From Actinomycetota bacterium (GTDB lineage: Bacteria > Actinomycetota > Actinomycetes > Propionibacteriales > Propionibacteriaceae): a stretch of DNA of 6,658 nt. Numbering within the stretch: the stretch's first letter is position 1; each line of letters begins with the position of its first letter. This document shows, one piece after another, positions 1 to 6,358 of the stretch. The notes below the pieces were generated by a model. It searched no databases and was not told the DNA's origin. It was given only the letters and a program-made list of their open reading frames with translations. The DNA lies in the NCBI GenBank assembly GCA_016213595.1, contig JACRAA010000214.1, positions 1-6,658 of the forward strand, in the 5' to 3' direction. The position numbers and the translations under genes are program-made.

Positions 1-527
1 AGCGACGCTCGTACATCCTCGTCTCCGCCCACCGCGAGGAGAACGTCGACTCGCCCGAACGGCTCGGCGCCCTGCTCGACTGCCTCCAGGTCGTCCGCGA
101 CAGCTACGGCAAGCCCGTCCTCGTGTCGACGCATCCCCGTACGCGCAAGCGTCTCGACGCGCTGGGCCGCACTCTCCACGGCGTGACGTTCCACGAGCCG
201 CTCGGGTTCCTCGACTACAACAAGCTCCAGCTCAACGCGGCCTGCGTGCTGTCCGACTCGGGCACGATCGCCGAGGAGGCGAGCCTGCTCGGCTTCCCCG
301 CGGTCACGCTGCGCGACGCCATCGAGCGTCCCGAGGCCCTCGACACCGGCGCCATCATCATGACCGGCCTCGACCCTGACAACGTCGTCGAGGCGATGAT
401 GCTGGCGATGCGCGGTGAGCCGATCGTCGTGCCGAACGACTACCAGATCGCCAACTGCTCCCAGCGGGTCGTCGACTTCATCGTCTCGACCGTACGGCGC
501 CACAAGCAGTGGAGCGGGCTGCGCTGA
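1..527 (+). CDS. wecB: Non-hydrolysing UDP-N-acetylglucosamine 2-epimerase, C-terminal part (5' end outside window)
   Basis: The open frame enters from the left edge (first full codon at base 3) and ends at TGA 525-527, leaving about 174 residues of a family normally near 370. The family interconverts UDP-GlcNAc and its C2 epimer (UDP-ManNAc in the classic case) in the cytoplasm, feeding envelope polysaccharide synthesis. Visible motifs are SAHREEN (residues 8-14; the His aligns with catalytic His213 of E. coli WecB), SDSGTIAEE (84-92; the UDP-binding Ser and the catalytic-site Glu) and the ERPEALDTG segment just after it. The SDSGT form, instead of SDSGG, together with the C-terminal NCSQRVVDFI-type helix, recalls the FnlC/WbjD/CapG branch that makes UDP-L-FucNAc, so the substrate may not be plain UDP-GlcNAc. 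The symbol is a family label. No functional link to the sugar-uptake genes is evident; the large palindrome after it separates them. Confidence 0.9.
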   Translation, partial: RRSYILVSAHREENVDSPERLGALLDCLQVVRDSYGKPVLVSTHPRTRKRLDALGRTLHGVTFHEPLGFLDYNKLQLNAACVLSDSGTIAEEASLLGFPAVTLRDAIERPEALDTGAIIMTGLDPDNVVEAMMLAMRGEPIVVPNDYQIANCSQRVVDFIVSTVRRHKQWSGLR

Positions 528-550
528 CGGGGGCTGGGTCGCGGGGGTCT

Positions 551-660
551 GGGGGCCTGTCGGTTCACCATGTTATGTGGGTCAACCGGATGTTCTCAAG
601 GCAGATCTGCCATGAGAACAGACCGTTCGCCTACTTAACATGGTGAACCGACAACACCCC
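551..660. repeat. 110-bp imperfect palindrome with perfect 18-bp outer arms
   Basis: All arms share one centre at 605.5. Outer arms TGTCGGTTCACCATGTTA (558-575) and TAACATGGTGAACCGACA (636-653) match perfectly. Middle arms TGTTCTCA (591-598) and TGAGAACA (613-620) match perfectly. The core GGCAGATCTGCC (600-611) is a perfect palindrome. The 15-bp segments between (576-590 and 621-635) are the same length, with 8 Watson-Crick pairs and 2 possible G-U pairs. Flanking GGGG 551-554 pairs with CCCC 657-660 in the same register. In total 44 of 55 positions pair. The arms are visibly less GC-rich than the surroundings and no T-run follows. It could be a terminator for the epimerase gene, stacked operators, or a relic of a small inverted-repeat element; the sequence alone does not decide. 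Confidence 0.85.
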
Positions 661-711
661 CCGCCTCTCGCCGCCTGTCGCCTCGCATGTACGGAGCGAC
701 AGTAGGCTCGC

Positions 712-724
712 TAGCCTGACCCTG
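712..724 (+). promoter_or_regulatory. Putative leaderless promoter (-10 box) for the DUF5107 gene
   Basis: TAGCCT (712-717) fits the actinobacterial TANNNT -10 pattern. It ends 6 bases before GTG 724, so if the G of GTG is +1 the hexamer lies exactly at -12 to -7. No purine-rich ribosome binding site lies in the 15 bases before the start. The TAG within the hexamer (712-714) is also an in-frame stop, so translation cannot start upstream of 715. A similar hexamer, TAGGCT (703-708), lies just upstream. No good -35 is visible around 688-694, which is common for such promoters. Confidence 0.55.
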
Positions 725-2550
725 TGCTGACGTTCACGACGCTGCCCACGCCGATCGCAGGGCCTGGGCCCGGCAATGGCCTCCCCATCCTCGATGCGGG
801 CGGCGCACGCGACGTCTCCGACGCCGACTGGGAGGTGCTGGGGGGCAGGAGCGGCTACGCCGAGCGCTTCCCGACCGTCCTCCCGTACGACGCGCAGGAC
901 TCGTTCGACCGGACGGTCGAGGTACGGGACCTGCGTGTCGCCGTTCTCGAGAGCTCCACGCTGAGGGCGACGTTCCTGCTCGACCTCGGCGGGCGGCTGT
1001 GGTCCCTGTACGACAAGGTCGCGGACCGCGAGCTGCTGTACCAGCCGGACGCGCTCATGCACGGCAACCTCGCGCTGCGGCAGGCGTGGTTCTCCGGCGG
1101 CGTGGAGTGGAACCTCGGCTTCACAGGCCACTGGCCGCTCACCAGCTCGCCCGTCTTCGCAGGGCGCGTCGCCGGCCCGCACGGTAGCGAGGTGCTGCGG
1201 CTCTGGGCGTACGAGCGCATGCTCGGGCTCGTGTGGCGCCTCGACGCCTGGCTGCCGGAGGGCTCCGAGGACCTGTACGTGCGGGTCGTGCTCGACAACC
1301 CGTACGACCGCACGGTCCCCGTGTACTGGTGGTCCACCATCGCCGTGCCGCAGGTCCCGGGAGGCCGCGTGCTCATGCCCGCGACGCGCGCCGTCTCCTC
1401 GGGCTACGGCGACCTCTCCGTCGTCGACATCACACCCGAGCGGCTCGAGCCGGCACGCCAGCAGTACGCGTCCGACCTGTTCGCCGACCTCGCCGGCCTG
1501 CCCGAGCCGTGGGTCGCCGCGGTCGACCGCGAGGGGCTGGGGATGCAGCAGACGTCGACCCCGCGCCTGCGCGGCCGGAAGCTGTTCGTGTGGGGGACGG
1601 CCACCGGCGGCGAGACGTGGCAGACGTGGCTCGGTGGCACCGGCCGGTACTGCGAGATCCAGGCCGGCCTCGGCCCCACCCAGCTGCACCACCTGCCGCT
1701 GGCGTCCGGCGAGACGTGGACCTGGACCGAGGCGTACGGGCCGCTGCGGTTGACCGGCCCGGTCGGCGACGAGCCGCCGCGCCCCACCAACGTCGCGGAG
1801 GCTGACCGTGCCCTGGCACGGGTCCAGGAGGCGCCCGTGACCATCGAGGCGACCGCCGACGGCTGGGGCGCCTTGGCCGTGGCGGCGGGCGACCTCGCGG
1901 TGACTCCGGCGACGCCGTTCCCCGCGGACACGCTGGGATCGGCCCAGCGGCCCTGGCTGGCGGTTCTCGGAGGGCAGCCCCTGTCCGGGCGGCCCGCGCC
2001 CGTCGCGGGCCCTGGCTGGCGGGCGCGGCTCGAGGAGACTCCACAGAGCCCCGAGCGCGACCTGCACCTCGGTTACCTCGGGCTCGCGCGCGGCAAGGTG
2101 CGCCGGGCTCGCAAGTACTGGAGAAGCTCGATCGCGGGCGCTCCCTCCGCGGAGGCGTACCGTGCCCTCGGCCTCACGTCGACCGAGGCCGACGAGCGGG
2201 CCGATTACCTCGCCCAGGCCGTACAGCTCGACGAGAACCCGTCCCTGCTCGTCGAGTACGCGACGGCGGCCCTCGCGGCAGGTCGTGCCGGGGACGTGGT
2301 CGACAAGGTCAGGGGACCCGAGCTGGAGGGGCGGCGTGGAGGCCGCCTCGCGCTGCTGCTCGCCCAGGCGTACGTGGAGCTCGGCCGTCTCGACGAGGCG
2401 GGCGCCATCCTCGAGTCGCAGCTCGTGGTCCCGGACATCCGCGAGGGCGCGGGCACGTTCACAGAGGTCTGGCGCGCGTACGAGGCGGCGCGGGGCACGA
2501 ACCGGCCCCTGCCCGCCCACTACGACTTCCGCATGCGTCCCGAGGCCTGA
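724..2550 (+). CDS. DUF5107 domain protein with C-terminal TPR-like repeats (probable carbohydrate-active protein)
   Basis: This 608-residue protein has no signal peptide or membrane segment, so it is probably cytoplasmic. Residues about 45-345 match what I remember of DUF5107: a beta-rich region with GGRLWSLYDK (89-98), FSGGVEWNLGFTGHWP (123-138), RLWAYERM (159-166), a Trp-rich YWWSTIAVP stretch (201-209), LFVWGTATGG (287-296) and EIQAGLGPTQ...WTEAYG (311-339). Helical TPR-like repeats follow from about 446 to 565, and the protein ends with the LPAHYDFRM segment seen in full-length relatives. Many relatives, from memory, are near 1,000 residues, so this copy has a shortened repeat region. 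DUF5107 proteins recur in sugar-utilisation loci, and the Trp-rich and acidic motifs resemble a sugar-binding or hydrolase fold; E128, E311 and E336 are candidate acidic residues (inference). Activity is unknown. GTG 724 is the first possible start after an in-frame stop at 712, and the N-terminal FTTLPTP fits the family. It is convergent with the binding-protein gene. Confidence 0.85.
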   Translation: MLTFTTLPTPIAGPGPGNGLPILDAGGARDVSDADWEVLGGRSGYAERFPTVLPYDAQDSFDRTVEVRDLRVAVLESSTLRATFLLDLGGRLWSLYDKVADRELLYQPDALMHGNLALRQAWFSGGVEWNLGFTGHWPLTSSPVFAGRVAGPHGSEVLRLWAYERMLGLVWRLDAWLPEGSEDLYVRVVLDNPYDRTVPVYWWSTIAVPQVPGGRVLMPATRAVSSGYGDLSVVDITPERLEPARQQYASDLFADLAGLPEPWVAAVDREGLGMQQTSTPRLRGRKLFVWGTATGGETWQTWLGGTGRYCEIQAGLGPTQLHHLPLASGETWTWTEAYGPLRLTGPVGDEPPRPTNVAEADRALARVQEAPVTIEATADGWGALAVAAGDLAVTPATPFPADTLGSAQRPWLAVLGGQPLSGRPAPVAGPGWRARLEETPQSPERDLHLGYLGLARGKVRRARKYWRSSIAGAPSAEAYRALGLTSTEADERADYLAQAVQLDENPSLLVEYATAALAAGRAGDVVDKVRGPELEGRRGGRLALLLAQAYVELGRLDEAGAILESQLVVPDIREGAGTFTEVWRAYEAARGTNRPLPAHYDFRMRPEA

Positions 2551-2583
2551 CCTGGGTTCACGCGTGCGGCGCCGGAACGCCGA

Positions 2584-2615
2584 CGGCGGGCATCCCCCTG
2601 AGGAGATGCCCGCCG
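2584..2615. terminator. Bidirectional hairpin terminator between convergent genes
   Basis: CGGCGGGCATC (2584-2594) and GATGCCCGCCG (2605-2615) form a perfect 11-bp stem around a 10-base loop. The stem starts 33 bases after the DUF5107 stop and lies 30 bases from the stop of the convergent binding-protein gene, so one hairpin can end transcripts from both sides. There is no clear T-run on either strand, which is common for hairpin terminators in high-GC actinobacteria. The function is inferred from position and stem strength. Confidence 0.75.
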
Positions 2616-2645
2616 CTGTCGTGTGTCAGCGCGTCAACGCTCGGA

Positions 2646-3977
2646 TCACCAGCCGGGCAGGTTCAGCTGCTTGGCCTGCTTCTTCGAGTCCTCGTCGTAC
2701 AGCGCCGCTGCGTCCTTGGCCGACTTCTGGCCCGTGCCGACCAGGATGATGATCGACTCCAGGTTCGGGCCCTTGAGCGGCGAGATGAACTCGAGCGCCG
2801 GGCCGAAGTTGCCGCTGTTGGAGTACGAGAACACGTCCTGGGCGACCTGCGGCAGGTTGCCGGAGGGCTTGCACGTGTTCATGCCGAACGGGCCGTTCGG
2901 CGAGAAGGCGCCGAGCTGAGCCTTGCAGCCGTCACCGGACTCGGTGTAGGTGATGAACGCCTTCGCGGCCTCGAGGTTGGCGCCCTTCGTGGTCTGCGGG
3001 ATGTAGAGGGCGTTCGGGACCCACGTCGTCAGTACGGACTTCCCGCCGAGGCTGCTCGGGATCGGGAAGAAGCCCAGGTCGTTGACCTTGTCGGGCGAGT
3101 TCTGCTGAACGGTCGTGATGTTGCCGGACAGGATCGGGTACTGCACGGCGTCGCCGTTGGCCAGCATCTTCAGCCCGTTGTCAATGGTGAGCGAGGGGGC
3201 ATCGGAGTTGATCAGGCCGGCCTTGAACACGTCCTCGGTCTTCTGGAACCCGGCGAGACCCGGCATGGTCTCGTAGTTGATCTTGTTCTCGGTCCAGTTC
3301 TTGGCCCAGTTCGGGTCCTTGGCGTTGATGTTCGCGAAGTCGCCCAGCATGAAGAGCTGCGACGTCCACGTCGTGCCGTAGGTCTGCAGGACGGCGACCT
3401 TGCCGGCGTCCTTGATCTTCTTGCTGTTCGCCATGAACTGGTCCCACGTCTCCGGGACGCTCAGCCCGAGCTGCTGGTAGACCTTCTTGTTGTACATGAT
3501 GCCGCCGCCGTTGCCGGCGCCCCACGGTGCCCCATAGAGCTTGGAGTCGCCCGTGGCCGTCACCGCTGTCTTGAACGGCGCGGTGAAGTCCTTGGCGTAC
3601 CCCTCGTCACCCAGCGGGATGAGGTTCTTCGTCGGGTTGAGGTTGTTCATCAGCGAGCCGCTGTTGTACTGGAACACGTCCTCCATCGAGCCCGTCGACA
3701 GGCGGGTCTTCACGAGGTTGTCACCCTCTGTACCGCCGGGGCGGCTGACGATGTTCACCTTGTACTTGGACTGTGACGCGTTGAACCCGTCGGCCAGGGC
3801 CTTCGCGATCGCCGTGTTCGTCGTGTCGTTGGTGGAGAGGAGCTTGATGACGGTGACGCCGGCGCTGGCGTTGTTGGCCCCGGTCAAGCTCCCCGACTGG
3901 CAGGCGGTGGTGAGCATGAGGGCTGCCGAAGCTCCGAGCACCCCTGCCGCCTTCAAGAACTTCCTAGCAGTTCGCAT
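2646..3977 (-). CDS. Sugar ABC transporter substrate-binding lipoprotein (family 1, CUT1 type)
   Basis: This 443-residue extracytoplasmic lipoprotein captures a sugar or oligosaccharide and delivers it to a MalFG-type permease. The N-terminus has MRTARKF, a hydrophobic stretch, and a lipobox-like LMLTTAC with Cys26 as the expected lipidated residue (a slightly loose lipobox, with Leu at -4 and Thr at -3). Family features include GIMYNKKVYQQLGLSVPETW (159-178), a Gly- and Trp-rich APWGAGNGGG before it (150-159), and a late LTTWVPNALYIPQTT (316-330). Two Cys (351 and 369) bracket a short Pro/Gly loop and could form a disulfide. The start is ATG 3977-3975 because AGGAG (3989-3985) lies 7 bases upstream; ATG 3983 would leave only 1 base. 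The gene follows the rhamnosidase by 10 bp on the same strand, suggesting a rhamnose-containing ligand, though the sequence does not show specificity. The permease lies across the divergent promoter, not downstream. Confidence 0.92.
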   Translation of the reverse strand: MRTARKFLKAAGVLGASAALMLTTACQSGSLTGANNASAGVTVIKLLSTNDTTNTAIAKALADGFNASQSKYKVNIVSRPGGTEGDNLVKTRLSTGSMEDVFQYNSGSLMNNLNPTKNLIPLGDEGYAKDFTAPFKTAVTATGDSKLYGAPWGAGNGGGIMYNKKVYQQLGLSVPETWDQFMANSKKIKDAGKVAVLQTYGTTWTSQLFMLGDFANINAKDPNWAKNWTENKINYETMPGLAGFQKTEDVFKAGLINSDAPSLTIDNGLKMLANGDAVQYPILSGNITTVQQNSPDKVNDLGFFPIPSSLGGKSVLTTWVPNALYIPQTTKGANLEAAKAFITYTESGDGCKAQLGAFSPNGPFGMNTCKPSGNLPQVAQDVFSYSNSGNFGPALEFISPLKGPNLESIIILVGTGQKSAKDAAALYDEDSKKQAKQLNLPGW

Positions 3978-3984
3978 TCCCATT

Positions 3985-3989
3985 CTCCT
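3985..3989 (-). promoter_or_regulatory. Ribosome binding site of the binding-protein gene, overlapping the rhamnosidase stop
   Basis: On the minus strand the sequence reads TAGGAGAATGGGAATG. TAG (3990-3988) ends the rhamnosidase, and AGGAG (3989-3985) shares bases with it. Seven bases separate AGGAG from the ATG at 3977. This layout favours translational coupling of the two genes and decides the start codon. Confidence 0.75.
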
Positions 3990-6237
3990 ATGCGCTGATC
4001 TGCAAACTGACCCGGCCGGCGGCCAGGTCCTTCTCTGTGCCGTCAGGGCCACGGAACACTCCGGAGACCCCCTCGGGCAAGGTCACGTCGACGTCGACCT
4101 GACCTGACTCGTTCCGCCAGGTCACGGCAACGGTGCCGTGAGGCGTGTCGAGACTTGTCGAAGCCCAGGTGAGTCCGCCTCCGGGCTTCGGCGCTATGAG
4201 GACCCGGCTGTACCCGGGCTCGAGCGGGTTGATCCCGCCGATCACTTTGTGCATCCAGTCGGCGACGGCGCCGAACGCGTAATGGTTGAACGACGTCATC
4301 TGACCAGGGTTGATGGTCCCATCGGGAAGCATCGAGTCCCATCGTTCCCAGATCGTTGTCGCGCCCATCGTGACGGGGTACAGCCAGGAGGGGCACTCGC
4401 GCTCGAGCAGCATGCGGTACGCGACGTCGTCGTGACCGGTGCGGGACAGGGCGTGGAGCACGAAGGGGGTCCCGGCGAAACCGGTCGCGACCCGGTAGCC
4501 GTTCGCCTCCGCGAGCTCGGCGAGCCGGTCGCCGGCCGCCCTCTCATCGGCGGGGGACAGCAGGTCGAAGCTGATCGCCAGCGCGTAGACGGTCGCGCAG
4601 TCGGAGGTGATCCGGCCGCCGTCGACATAGTGGGCGTTGAAGGCCTCCTTGAGCCGGGCCGCGTACGCCTCGTAGCGCTCCGCCGCCTCGGTCTCGCCGA
4701 GGATCCTCGCGGTGCGGGCCGTGAGGTCGGCGCTGCGGAAGAGGCAGGCAGTGGCGACGACGCCCTTGTCCGCGACGGCCTTGAACGGGTCGTCCGGCGG
4801 GGCGTTGGGGTCGAGCCAGTCGGCGAACTGGAAGCCGGTGTCCCACAGCCCGGTGGGAGACAGGAGCGTCTCGACGTGGTCCAGGTGGCCGCGCATCGTG
4901 CCGAACGAGGCGCGGAGGTCCTCCTCGTCCCCGTACGCCTCGTAGATGGCCCAGGGCACCCAGACGCCCGCGTCGCTCCAGAGGCACGTGGACTCGCGGG
5001 GGCGGTTCGGGCGCTCGAAGAACTTGAGCACGTCCGGGACGACGAACGGCACGATGCCGTCGTGGTGGGCCTGCTCAGCGTCGACGTTCTTCAGCCACTC
5101 GCCCAGGAAGCCCTTGACGTCGTAGATGAAGGCGGCCGTGGGGGCGAACGCGGCGATGTCGCCGGTCCAGCCCAGGCGCTCGTCTCGCTGGGGGCAGTCC
5201 GTCGGGACGTCGAAGAAGTTGCCGCGCTGTCCCCAGACGATGTTGCTGTACAGCTGGTTCAGCATGTCGTCAGAGCATTCGAAGTGGCCGATGCGGTCCA
5301 TCTGCGAGTGTACGACGACGGCGCGAAGCGCCTCGGGGTCCAGCTCGCCGGGCCATCCGGAGACCTCCGCGTAGCGGAAACCGTGGAACGTCTTCGTGGG
5401 CTCGAAGACGTCGTCGCCGCCGGAGGTGGTGTAGGTGTCGGTGGCCTTGGCGGTACGAAGCGGACGTGTGCCCAGCTCCTCGTGCTCGAGGACCTCCGCG
5501 TGCCGGATGGTGATCTCGGTGCCGGCCGGCGCCGAGACACTGAGCCGGATCCAGCCGACGAGGTTCTGGCCGAAGTCGACGAGGGTCTTCCCGCTGGGGG
5601 AGGTCCAGATCCGCTGCGGAGCGATGTCCTCGTGGCGGACGACCCGCGGCCCGTCGTAGGGCACGAGCCGGTGGGTGTCGAGCTCCTGCACGGAGACGCC
5701 GGTCCAGCCCTCACGGTCCGTGACGTCGCTGTTCCAGCCGGAGACGTCGATCCGGGCGTCGACCGACTGGCCGTCGTAGATCTCGTGGAACGTCGTCTGA
5801 GAGGGTCCCGACTGCCAGGAGGCGTCCGTCCCGACGAGCTGCCGGTGGCCGTCGGAGTACACGATCTCGAGCTGCGCGATGATCGCCGGCTCGTGGGCGT
5901 AGAAGCCGCCGGGCGTGGTGAACGGGATCCGGCCGGCCGCCCAGCCCTTGCCGAGGGAGAAGCCGAGAACGAACGGACGATCCGAGACGAGAGCAGCGAC
6001 GTCGCAGGAGTAGACCCGCATCCGCCACTCGTAGCTCGACCAGCCCGGGCTGAAGACGTCGGGACCGTCAGGCTTGCCGTCGACGAACCCCTCGAAGATG
6101 CCGAGCGCAGAGACCAGGAGAGTGGCGCTGCTGACCCCACCGTGGTCGCCGTCCGGCGTCACGACCGTACGGATCAGGGGAGCGTGGTCGTACTCCTGGT
6201 CGGACGCGATGAGGGACGTGTTCGTCCAGTCCGGCAT
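3988..6237 (-). CDS. GH78 alpha-L-rhamnosidase, predicted intracellular
   Basis: This 749-residue inverting glycosidase would release terminal non-reducing alpha-L-rhamnose. Domains in order: N-terminal beta-sandwich (about 20-175, with LGKGWAAGR), a second beta domain (about 210-310, with DFGQNLVGWIRL and FHGFRYAEVSGW), an (alpha/alpha)6 barrel (about 315-660), and a C-terminal beta domain (about 665-749). Catalytic motifs are intact: DCPQRDERLGWTGD (347-360) contains the likely general acid Glu353, and TTIWERWD (627-634) contains the likely base Glu631, by comparison with Streptomyces avermitilis Rha78A Glu636 and Glu895. There is no signal peptide, so it probably acts on imported substrate. 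It is shorter than many GH78 enzymes and begins directly at the N-terminal sandwich, without the leading fibronectin-like domain. The start is ATG 6237 because AAGGAGG (6250-6244) lies 6 bases upstream; the frame could extend 10 codons further but would lose this site. It is first in a two-gene unit with the binding protein. Confidence 0.95.
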   Translation of the reverse strand: MPDWTNTSLIASDQEYDHAPLIRTVVTPDGDHGGVSSATLLVSALGIFEGFVDGKPDGPDVFSPGWSSYEWRMRVYSCDVAALVSDRPFVLGFSLGKGWAAGRIPFTTPGGFYAHEPAIIAQLEIVYSDGHRQLVGTDASWQSGPSQTTFHEIYDGQSVDARIDVSGWNSDVTDREGWTGVSVQELDTHRLVPYDGPRVVRHEDIAPQRIWTSPSGKTLVDFGQNLVGWIRLSVSAPAGTEITIRHAEVLEHEELGTRPLRTAKATDTYTTSGGDDVFEPTKTFHGFRYAEVSGWPGELDPEALRAVVVHSQMDRIGHFECSDDMLNQLYSNIVWGQRGNFFDVPTDCPQRDERLGWTGDIAAFAPTAAFIYDVKGFLGEWLKNVDAEQAHHDGIVPFVVPDVLKFFERPNRPRESTCLWSDAGVWVPWAIYEAYGDEEDLRASFGTMRGHLDHVETLLSPTGLWDTGFQFADWLDPNAPPDDPFKAVADKGVVATACLFRSADLTARTARILGETEAAERYEAYAARLKEAFNAHYVDGGRITSDCATVYALAISFDLLSPADERAAGDRLAELAEANGYRVATGFAGTPFVLHALSRTGHDDVAYRMLLERECPSWLYPVTMGATTIWERWDSMLPDGTINPGQMTSFNHYAFGAVADWMHKVIGGINPLEPGYSRVLIAPKPGGGLTWASTSLDTPHGTVAVTWRNESGQVDVDVTLPEGVSGVFRGPDGTEKDLAAGRVSLQISA

Positions 6238-6243
6238 GCTGTG

Positions 6244-6250
6244 CCTCCTT
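6244..6250 (-). promoter_or_regulatory. Strong ribosome binding site of the rhamnosidase gene
   Basis: The minus strand reads AAGGAGGCACAGCATG. A full AAGGAGG lies 6 bases before the ATG at 6237 and decides this start over the in-frame ATG at 6267. Confidence 0.85.
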
Positions 6251-6257
6251 GCACTAT

Positions 6258-6269
6258 GACGTTTCAATG
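6258..6269 (-). promoter_or_regulatory. Possible LacI-type half-operator at the rhamnosidase transcription start
   Basis: The minus strand reads ATTGAAACGTCA, with an intact TGAAACG half-site of the LacI-family consensus TGAAACGTTTCA. The second half is degenerate. It lies around the start point expected from the neighbouring promoter and just upstream of the ribosome binding site, where a repressor would block transcription. The call is weaker than the operator at 6359-6378. Confidence 0.4.
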
Positions 6270-6270
6270 A

Positions 6271-6299
6271 AGTCTTGGGCCTGCCATGGACCTTGTCAA
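6271..6299 (-). promoter_or_regulatory. Putative promoter of the rhamnosidase / binding-protein unit
   Basis: A consensus -35 TTGACA lies on the minus strand (6299-6294). After a 17-base spacer comes AAGACT (6276-6271), an imperfect -10 with the key A at position 2 and T at position 6. The predicted start is near 6264, about 27 bases before the ATG. The weak -10 suggests a regulated promoter. Confidence 0.5.
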
Positions 6300-6316
6300 G
6301 AGTTACTCCCGAACCC

Positions 6317-6346
6317 TTGACTCTTCCGTCGAAGGCCAGTTAGCGT
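6317..6346 (+). promoter_or_regulatory. Putative promoter of the permease gene
   Basis: TTGACT (6317-6322), an 18-base spacer, and TAGCGT (6341-6346), which fits TANNNT, give a predicted start near 6353. Its -35 box lies 17 bp from the -35 box of the opposite promoter, so the two are back to back. The inverted hexamers AAGAGT (6298-6303) and ACTCTT (6320-6325) overlap the two -35 boxes and make the arrangement roughly symmetric. Confidence 0.6.
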
Positions 6347-6358
6347 TAAAGGAGCGGG

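Noticed and set aside
613..641. Outward promoters within the palindrome, using TAACAT in each arm as -10
   Set aside because: TAACAT fits TANNNT, but the matching -35 position (TGAGAA) is poor, and the pattern arises automatically in both arms from the symmetry.
551..660. Calling the palindrome a complete transposable element or insertion sequence
   Set aside because: There is no transposase frame and no clear flanking target duplication; 110 bp is too short for more than a non-autonomous relic, and copy number cannot be seen here.
631..2520. A 629-codon open frame on the minus strand opposite the DUF5107 gene
   Set aside because: The translation is low-complexity and Arg/Pro/Gly-rich with no recognisable motif, and lies fully antisense to a gene with clear family motifs. 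This is a typical high-GC shadow frame.
3978..4052. A longer N-terminus for the binding protein (ATG 4052 or ATG 3983)
   Set aside because: The extension would overlap the rhamnosidase end and spoil the lipoprotein signal peptide; ATG 3983 is too close to AGGAG, while ATG 3977 has 7-base spacing.
3541..4107. A 188-codon plus-strand frame across the binding-protein/rhamnosidase junction
   Set aside because: It is antisense to two well-supported genes, with no ribosome binding site and no family resemblance.
4138..6270. A 710-codon open frame on the plus strand opposite the rhamnosidase
   Set aside because: It is Val/Gly/Arg-rich without domain motifs and is antisense to a complete GH78 gene with intact catalytic motifs and a strong ribosome binding site.
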